Origin: JAFGDI01 sp963667715
Lineage (GTDB): Bacteria; Planctomycetota; Phycisphaerae; Sedimentisphaerales; SM23-30
Direction: 5' to 3'
Assembly: GCA_963667715.1 (NCBI GenBank)
Contig: OY763926.1
Span: forward strand, 2,480,001 to 2,544,000
Length of the DNA stretch: 64,000 bases
Every line of letters starts with the position of its first letter. Position 1 is the first letter of the stretch. Shown here one piece after another: positions 1-8,700 of the stretch. The notes under the pieces are model-generated. The model was not told the DNA's origin. It did no database searches and worked only from the letters and a program-made list of their open reading frames with translations. Both the position numbers and the translations under genes were made by a program.

Positions 1-88
1 CCAGCACTTTCCTCGCCAGAAGCCATAATCCTTCAAGCTTCCTGATAAATTCAGGGTCCGTAAGCTTCATTTCCATATTATTTGCCAT
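1..88 (-). CDS. DUF58 domain protein, N-terminal fragment (cut by window edge)
   Basis: Only the first 29 codons are present; the gene runs off the left edge. The start ATG at 88 gives MANNMEMKLTDPEF followed by the R-K-L-E-x-L-W-L-L-A-R-K-V-L pattern that typically opens DUF58 proteins. It lies 18 bases after the MoxR stop on the same strand, and MoxR followed by DUF58 is a very common gene pair. The DUF58 call rests on this short stretch plus context. DUF58 proteins carry a vWA-like region and are thought to work with the MoxR ATPase; that role is family knowledge, not visible here. Confidence 0.7.
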   Translation of the reverse strand, partial: MANNMEMKLTDPEFIRKLEGLWLLARKVL

Positions 89-106
89 AAACCAAGCCTA
101 TATTGA

Positions 107-1108
107 CTAATTTCCAGTTGATTCTACTGATTTAATAACACTCTCAATGATAGTATCTGGCGATATCGCATCTGCTTCACCTTCAAAGCTCAGTACCAAC
201 CTATGTCTCATCGCAGCTGAGGCAACAGCATTTATATCATCTCTCGATACATGATAGCGTCCTTTGAGCATCGCCCTGGCCCTTGAGGCGGCTAGGATAG
301 TCTGGGCCGCTCTTGGAGAGGCACCATTTCTTACATACTTTTTGACCATTTCCGGAGAATGTTCGTTTTCCGGGTGAGTGTTTCTTACAATACGAATAAG
401 GTAATCCTGTATGCTTTCTTCTATTGGAATCTGCATAACAGTATTATGAAGCTCTAACATATCTTCGCCAGTAGCAACTGCATTTATCTCTGGTTGATCA
501 AGCGAGCCAGTACGGAACAAAATCTCTGAAAATTCTGAATGACTAGGCAGCTTTACGAACAGTTTGAAAAAGAATCTGTCAAGCTGTGCTTCGGGCAGCG
601 GGTACGTTCCATCCTGCTCTATGGGATTCTGAGTTGCCAGCAGGAAGAACGGTGCAGTGAGGTCGTGAGTTTCACCAGCTACAGTCACGGCCTTTTCCTG
701 CATGGTCTGAAGTAGTGCAGATTGTGTTTTTGGGGTAGCACGGTTGATCTCATCTGCAAGCAATATATTACAGAATACCGGGCCGGGCTGGAACTGGAAC
801 ACTTTTTTGCCGTCCCGCTCGATAAGGATATTTGTACCCATGACATCTGCGGGTAGTAAATCAGGGGTAAACTGAATCCGGCCAAATTTCAACGATAAAG
901 CTTTTGCCAGTGTGTTAACCAATGCCGTCTTACCAAGCCCGGGAACACCTTCGAGCAGCACATGGCCACCACAAATAACAGCAATAAGCACATTATCAAT
1001 AATATCTTCCTGACCTACAATAAACTTCTGTACTTCGCTTTTGATACGATTAAATACATCCCTAAACCTACAGGCAGCCTCCTGGGCTTGCTGTGCTGAT
1101 AGCTCCAT
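107..1108 (-). CDS. MoxR-family AAA+ ATPase
   Basis: MoxR-type AAA+ ATPases act as chaperone-like motors for the maturation of membrane or secreted complexes, usually with DUF58/vWA partners. The Walker A motif GVPGLGKT is at about residues 54-61, Walker B ILLADE at about 115-120, and the sensor region ATQNPIEQDGTYPLPEAQLD follows. I chose the ATG at 1108 (333 residues, usual family length) because AAAGGA precedes it by 7 bases. A longer frame opens at 1162 without such a site. The gene sits between the Cys-rich membrane protein upstream and the DUF58 gene downstream, all in one direction, so an operon is likely. The ATPase assignment is firm; the client is unknown and may be the giant TPR protein of the same cluster. 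Confidence 0.93.
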   Translation of the reverse strand: MELSAQQAQEAACRFRDVFNRIKSEVQKFIVGQEDIIDNVLIAVICGGHVLLEGVPGLGKTALVNTLAKALSLKFGRIQFTPDLLPADVMGTNILIERDGKKVFQFQPGPVFCNILLADEINRATPKTQSALLQTMQEKAVTVAGETHDLTAPFFLLATQNPIEQDGTYPLPEAQLDRFFFKLFVKLPSHSEFSEILFRTGSLDQPEINAVATGEDMLELHNTVMQIPIEESIQDYLIRIVRNTHPENEHSPEMVKKYVRNGASPRAAQTILAASRARAMLKGRYHVSRDDINAVASAAMRHRLVLSFEGEADAISPDTIIESVIKSVESTGN

Positions 1109-1178
1109 AAATATCCTTTCACTGTTTATATCGTGGTAAATAGTCCATTCACAACCGGGCACTCAAGCCGGCCTACTT

Positions 1179-2765
1179 TCAGATACCGTGAATGATCTCA
1201 AAATAGTTTTTAACTCCCTGTCGAACTTCTTCGGGGATATCCTCTCTCTGGATAAAGTTTTCAATTTGTCTTTTATACTCTTTCTCAGATATTGCTCTCC
1301 CCTGACTTGCAGTGCCGCTGCCTGAGTCACTTTCCTCGGTCATCTTCTGCGATGGGCCGCTGCCCTTCTGGCCCTGAATGGAAACTGTATTGCCATTATC
1401 GAATAGTTCACTGGCAGCACTGGTTCTGGAATCTACACTGCCGCTACCAGCTTTTTTACCACCTGGTTTGGCTCCGGGCTTTAGGCAGCTGCCACTACAT
1501 CTGCTCTGACACTGGCCCAGTTTGTTGCACATACTGGCAAACTTCTTACTCAAACACCTTTTACTGCCAATGCGGCACATTTTATTCGACATGGTACTTA
1601 AGCAGGCATTGAGTTTATTACAGCACCCTTTACATTGTGACTTTTTACAATTTGACACACATTCATTTAGCTTATTGACAAGCTCGGCCATAGACATGTT
1701 TTGCATAGACTGAGCATATGCCTTTTCCGATAATGCATCTGCACAGCTTTCACCCGGCTTGCTGTTGCCTTGTGCACCTTCTGAATTACTGCGACGCTGT
1801 GAAGGCGAAAGTGCCGCCTGCATTTGCTGAGCGATAATATTAAGCTTGGCTAGCCGTTTTTTATCTTCCAGTTCTTTTTTATCTGGCTGTTGTTTTAGCT
1901 GTCTAAGTTCCTGGGCGGCCTTTTGGTATTCCTTTTGGCCCAGCTTTTTACCAAGATCCCTGGAAGACTGCTCCTGCTTGAGCTTATCTGCTATATTTTC
2001 GAGTAACTTTTCATCTTTTTTTAATGCAGCACTATTTAACATCTGATTGAGTTTTTTCTCAAGCTGGGCATACTGTTTCATTGCCTCTTTTTGATCTTTA
2101 GTCTCTTTGAGCTGCTCAACCATTTTCTGGATCAATTTCGCCTGATCGAGAGTCTCTTGATCAGCATGTTCTTTTTCCAGCTCTTCAATTATATCCTTTG
2201 TCTCTTTCAGCAGTTCTTTATTACTATCGACAGTAGCGGCCAGTACCTGTTCTTGCTGAAACTGTAGCTGCTTTACCTGTTCACTATCATCAACAAAACC
2301 AAGCAATACGACAAGCATAAGCATAGAACCAGCTGTGAAAGCGAGTTTTCTACTTATTCCGTAAGGAATAGAATTCACTTTATCAGCACTTTCATTAACT
2401 GCTGAAGTAACCTGCAAGGCTTGCAAATCATGAAAACCGCCATGCGAATCATGCTCAGTAAAACCGATGTAACTGGAAAGACCATCCTTAAGGTCAAAAA
2501 AGTCATCAGCAAAACGCCCTGCCTGCCTGCGAGAAGTTTTTTGGATAAACCAAGAGATCACAAGTGCAACCAGAGCACCCGCACCTGCAATTAGATACAC
2601 ATATGGCGGGCAAGAATAACCATTAAAGATATAGCCAAGGGCGGTGATGGCTGTCGCAGCACTCGCTATACAAATAGTGATAAGAACGAGCTTAAGCAAA
2701 AGTACAACATTTAGCCTTTTTCTTATTAGCAGGAGAAACTGTTCTATAATTTCATGTGTATTCAT
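1179..2765 (-). CDS. Membrane protein with coiled coil and Cys-rich region (unknown function)
   Basis: The 528-residue product has two hydrophobic segments near the N-terminus (about residues 20-50 and 55-75) and a third at about 140-160. A long Glu/Lys/Gln-rich coiled coil follows (about 170-320). Next comes a stretch at about 340-430 with some 13 cysteines in C-x2-C, CC and C-x3-C spacings, then a Gly/Ser/Lys-rich linker and a short C-terminal helical tail. I recognise no catalytic domain. It lies 15 bases after the TPR gene stop and about 70 bases before the MoxR start, so it is probably co-transcribed with them. In planctomycetes such coiled-coil membrane proteins often sit in MoxR/DUF58 clusters. 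The Cys-rich segment could bind metal or form disulphides; which one depends on its topology, which I cannot settle. Confidence 0.75.
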   Translation of the reverse strand: MNTHEIIEQFLLLIRKRLNVVLLLKLVLITICIASAATAITALGYIFNGYSCPPYVYLIAGAGALVALVISWFIQKTSRRQAGRFADDFFDLKDGLSSYIGFTEHDSHGGFHDLQALQVTSAVNESADKVNSIPYGISRKLAFTAGSMLMLVVLLGFVDDSEQVKQLQFQQEQVLAATVDSNKELLKETKDIIEELEKEHADQETLDQAKLIQKMVEQLKETKDQKEAMKQYAQLEKKLNQMLNSAALKKDEKLLENIADKLKQEQSSRDLGKKLGQKEYQKAAQELRQLKQQPDKKELEDKKRLAKLNIIAQQMQAALSPSQRRSNSEGAQGNSKPGESCADALSEKAYAQSMQNMSMAELVNKLNECVSNCKKSQCKGCCNKLNACLSTMSNKMCRIGSKRCLSKKFASMCNKLGQCQSRCSGSCLKPGAKPGGKKAGSGSVDSRTSAASELFDNGNTVSIQGQKGSGPSQKMTEESDSGSGTASQGRAISEKEYKRQIENFIQREDIPEEVRQGVKNYFEIIHGI

Positions 2766-2780
2766 AACTTCACTTCCAAT

Positions 2781-5700
2781 TTAGCTTTTAATAGCTGTCG
2801 CATCAGCGGACACTTCAGTTTTAGCTTCAAAGTCTGGTACAAGCCCTTTGGCAAAATCAAATACCGCTTTTGAACTTGATGATATGCCGTCGAGATCATT
2901 TGCGACTTCCGACAACATAGTTCTGGCAGTCTCGATATCATCATTTAGAATAACATACGCAGCCGCAGTATTTGCCTTTACCTGTACAATGGCATCTTTA
3001 TCCTCGCCGCAGATCTCAAGAGCACTATTAAAATATGAAATAACCTTTTCACTCTTATCATCGCCTGATCGGTTACTATCTCTCAAAAGAATACCAAGAT
3101 CATTATAATAATGCCAGCCAAATGCATTTTTCGGGTTAAACAGCTCAGGATGATCCAGCATAGTATTGGCAAACAATCCGCAGGTCTTGACCAGATAACG
3201 AATAACTCCTCTGTCTACACCAACTTTATTATCATTTAACGCCTTCTGATACTCAGGACGCTCCATAAGCTTCAATATGCCCGTCAGGAGAGTCTCAATA
3301 CTACAGTTGCCGGAATTGCACTGTGACGAAGCACGATTGAACACACCCTGCACCGGTACAGTATCTTTCCATAGATTTTTGTCATCTGGTAACAGTTTTA
3401 TAAGGTCATCATATTCATCTGCTCGACCTGCTGCAATCAGGCCACTGACAAACCTTGTATAGTAATCGTCAGGATTAAAGTTTCTTGCCATAGATGTATT
3501 GCCGGGCACATATTTCAGAATTTCATAACTAACATCTGCACAAGCACTTACCTGCTCAGCAGTTGAGCCATTAGTGTGGCGTATATGATGGTCAATGTCA
3601 GCTACATACCTAGCGAGGTCGCTTCTCATATTTGAGATATAATATTCCCGGGAAGAACCAACTGTACCGAGCTCTGCCAGGGTGCTAAGCAATAATTCAG
3701 GTTTACCATCAATTATTTCATTATAAAATACCCCGCGATAAATCGCCATCATATTCTGACGTTTGCGGTCATCGTCTATTTGCCTTAGCTGCCAGAATGA
3801 ACTGCCAGCGACCTTTTCCTTTAACAGATCTTTTAGGATACCAACAGTGTTAAAGTCTGTAGTAAAGTACTGCAGTACAACAAGTTCCAGATTTGGGTTC
3901 GCTATATTTAAGTTTTTCAACTCATTTGCGATAAGCTCTTGTCGCTCCTTTTTTGATATCGGAGGTTTCATATCGCCAGAACTATCTGGTACCAGATACA
4001 ATAAGATTTTCGCAAGCTGTTTATCTTTGTCAATTTCCAAAGTTTCAATGAAATCAGCTACCCTACCATAACTTTCAGTGCTCATTTTAGAGCAATAATA
4101 ATTGAGATCGCTAAAGCCATCTTTCCAATTGGCAAAAAGCTCAATAGCTTTATCCTTATATCCTTCTGCAATCAATATATACAGAGATTCAGAAGATTTT
4201 CTTAGCTTATTGTCACTATAAAAGAGTATTTCATCAAAATTATAAGACTGATCTGCAGTGCCAACATTACAAGCAATCGAAAGCATACGTGACAGTAGTG
4301 CGTTGTCTATATACGGGCTACTACCTTTGGCTACAGCTGCTGAATACTTCCTGTTAAACACTTTCAGCATACGCAAACCAGTGTCTTTCCACTGGTCATT
4401 ATGTTCACTTTTGGCATATGACTCGATTGTCTGCCTGAAAATATTCTGTATCATGTCAAATATGATACTTTCATCAGCTTCCGCAGCATTTACAGTCTCA
4501 TTAAACATACAGCAATTGAGCGTATCATTTAATACCGGATTAAACCATCCCTCCATATAGTTATATAGCGCATTTTTATACGAGAAGGACAAATCACCTG
4601 ATTTTAATACATTTACATAATAATCAGTCAATTCGCTGTAATCTTTTTCTTTTTTCTTCTCTATCCACTTATACTTAGAATAATTGCGTAACTGTTTAAT
4701 TATGTCCTTATTAAAACCATCATCATGAAGCTCTATAGCCAGAGCCAGAGCCTCAATATCTTTATCGAGCTGCTTATGTTTTTCGTCATTGTCAGCAAGC
4801 TGGCGTATCATACGGTTCAGGTCAGGAGCCACAATAGAAGCATCGCCCTGCCCAATGATCCTGCTATAAGCCATAACTATCTTAGCTAACGCTTCAACAG
4901 TCTGTTCTTTACGATAGTCGTGAGCGTAGCTTTCCTCAACTGTTGGACTAAATGCTTCCTGCACCTCCCAACCACGGACATTAGCCTTACTGGCACCAGA
5001 ACGAATGGTGTCAAACATCATCGCAGCCAGTTCATTGGTCACAGGAAGGTTATAAGAACGCATTTTTGTAAAGAAATAGTAGCGGAATGGAACATCTATC
5101 TTTTGGAGTCTGCCGGTACGACTGCCTTTTTCCCATAACTGGTCAGCCTTATCAAATACCAGATTTATCTTATCTTTATCATGTATCGTTCGTAATACTT
5201 CACCAATATCTTTGATAAATACATAATCATAAACATCGTTTGTCAGGATATCCTTGTCTTTTTTAGCTAAAAACTCATTCAGAGCTTTTTCACCGCTGAG
5301 ATCAATTGTACTTTCCAGCCAGTTTCTAGCATCATCAGACAATGCCGAAGCAAACTCTTCGACCCGGTCTTTGCTAATAGTCTCATTGATCATATTCGCA
5401 ACAGCTATCTGCTTATCTTCCGGCAGAGCAATTATCTCAAGATACGAGCTGCCGATCACTTCAAGGCACTTTTTCCAATCTTGAGCAATACAGGCAAGGG
5501 TGTAGTCTTTACCAAAGCTGTCCGGCATTTCACTGATAACAGTAGTGAACATTTCCTTCTTCTGGTTTGTACTATTAGCCATAAGGTGTATAACCAGGCC
5601 GTTAAAGGTAGTGAAGGACTCTTCACTACCATAGTTAGAGTATGCCGGTGCAATTACCATATCCTGCAGGTTACTTATCATTCCAGAGTTAGAAATGACA

Positions 5701-8700
5701 TTTCTAAATATATCAATATCATCATTATTAGATATCAGCCTGTGGGGCAAACTTCTTACCTGGAATATTCCATCTTTAATATGCGAAGCCGGGACATAAG
5801 CCAACTCCGGTAAAACTAAAGCAGCAGTATCTAGCTCTTCAGCAAGATCATCAAGCAGGCTCATGTAGTACCTTACCGCCCCAGCAGGTGTATTTGTACT
5901 CCAGCCCTGATGAGGATTATACTGTTTTTCCATATAGTCGCTACGGCGTTCTGGAGTTGTCGTAAGCCTGACACCAACATTTGCGATGAATTTTCTGGTA
6001 CGAGCAAGGTCCTCATTCATAATATTTCTGACATACTTGATATATGTACTAGTAGGAATATCAGGCTCAGATTTTGTAGTTAACCCGTCGAGAATAGTTT
6101 CGTCCAGATTAACACCAAGCTTACGAAGGTCAGATATTTCAATAGCACTTTCAATTACACACTTATTACTAACCAAGAGGTCAGAGACTCGGCTATTTGT
6201 TCTTTTATTGTTTTTATCGACATCATGAACAGTGTCAATAAACACATCTTCATCTGCTGTGTATAACAGGCCATAGTTCCTTACTAACTGAGCTAATTTA
6301 GAATTATTTCCAGTCTCTAGCTTTGAAGTAACATCAGACAATACGCCGTCAAGGGTACCTGAGATAAATGCATTATTGAGCAGATACTCAACAGCCCCTG
6401 GTGCTTCAGGGTCTATTACTGACTTATCAACTCCTGACTTAAATGACTCAACCGCCTTCCAGGCAAGATTAGTGTATTTATCCTTATCTACTATGCCGTC
6501 ATCATTCTGATTCATATCGAAAAACAGTCTGGCACTAAAGCTAAAATCACAAAGTTCAGGAATATCCATACACCTATCCACAATGGCAAGGAATAATTGA
6601 GTTCTTTGATTGCAAATATCCTGAATTGAAACATCATTATTCTTTTCAAATACTGAATTCAGGCTCTCGCCAAGACTTTGAATATAAATTGATCTAGTCA
6701 ACAGTGTCATAACCTGATAAACAAAGCTATAGTCCTGTTTACTGCTGAGTTTCCCTGCTTCCATAGCCAGTACTACAAATTTACCAGCAGTAAACTTTGG
6801 AAAGATCTCGTTATAACTCGACTGAGCTGAGTTGTATAACCTGATCAGCTGTTTACTAATATCACGAACAGGTACCGCCTTTATTATATCGAGCGACTTT
6901 AGATAATCGTCATTATAAATCGATAATGCATAGTACACCGCTGCCTGCATATCCTTATTGTTTATCTGATATGCTTTTTCCCAAGCCTGTTGTTCGGCTG
7001 TTTTATTATCCAGCAGCATGCAAGCTGTTGCATACTGGCACCAGCTTTTACTTCCCTTATCATCTTCAGGTTTAAGATCATTTATAATATCCGCCATAAG
7101 GTTATTTTCATTGATAAATTTAACTGTCTGCCGCATATAGTAGCTATCATATCTTACATTTGAATTTGCAACCTGTCTGGCCATATTATCAATATATCTT
7201 TTGGCAAGCTTTACCGCACCATCACTATTGCCGGAATCGATCATCTTTTTAGCTTTTGAAGTATCAAATCGATTGTTTATATAGGCACCCATAGAGACAC
7301 TATTGCTATTATTTCCAGCATTTGCAACCTGCATATTGATCAGACGTGCTTCATTATTAAGCCCGAGACTTTTCATAGCATCTGCAAGCTCAACCCGCTG
7401 ATTAGTTGAGAGCTTGGCACGCTGTAAATGTAAGGCCGCAGTCTGCCCCTGCTCAACGAACCAATCAGCTTTATCCGCAGGACATTGTTCACTTTTTGAT
7501 TCATCGGGCAATTGTTGATAGCTAAGGACAAATGACACTATAGCTTTATCGATCTCATTTTTTTCCTGAATTTGAGTTGCCATTTTTCTACAAGTCAGCA
7601 AACCGTTCATACCTGATACCAGATCGTTATTATGTATATCATAGAAAGCCTTAAAATAGACAACTCCAGGTGACATGTTTTCAGTATCAGCAAATAGCTC
7701 CTCTGCCAATTTAGCGGCCAAGTCTTTGCTTTCAGCACTTTCAGCTATCATAAGTTTTACGAGTTTATCGTCAAAACTATCAATATGCTCTAATAGCACT
7801 TCAGGAAATACATACATAGACCTGTAATAATAGACATTTGTCTGACTAAATACTGCCGACAAAATCTCAGGATAACCCGGTATTTTAACAGGAGGATAAT
7901 CAGATTGGCTAAACATATTGTTACCACCAGAATATATCATAGGGGTATTTGTGTTATTAGCACTAGAATGAGTTTTTTCGTACTCAATTTCATGATTTAT
8001 AAAATCAGCGAATTTATCATAACTTTCATTTTTTACCAATAGCCCGCCGTACATACCCAACATATATGAAAACTGCGATACCTGACTACCACTGAACTTA
8101 TCTCTACCCTTATTGATAGCCGAATAAACTATATCAAGTATTTCATCGGCAAAGTCACTTTCATCATCAGTCGAAATATCAGAGCTTTCAATAATACTTG
8201 GTACAAGAGATACAATGAGCTGAAAACTCATCATATTAGTAATTTCCGCATTTCGAAGCAGCTCAATGGACTCCTTAATAACAGCTTTATCTATGACTTC
8301 AGTCTTTAGCTGACTTAAACCTGCGATCGCCGCAGTCATAGGGAGCTTATTCTTAAACACATTATAAGCCTTAACACATTGCTGAGCTTCAATTTCACCA
8401 CTACTACCCATCAATACAGCACAGGCAAGTACACCTTCATTGTCAGGAAACTCATCTACAAGCGATGATAATTCATTTGTACTTATCGCGTAGCCGTTTG
8501 ACATTGGCATGGCAAGCAGGATATCTGAATTAGCAACTCCAGCAGATTGCAGCTTGGCTTCGATATCGTTCTTATCATAAGAGAAGTTCTGAGCAGCTGC
8601 CAATATATGCAAGACGCAGTAATCTTTGAGTATTTTAACGTCTACCGGCAATGATATCCTTGTACTAGGCCTCATATTAGCGCTGTAATACACATTATTA

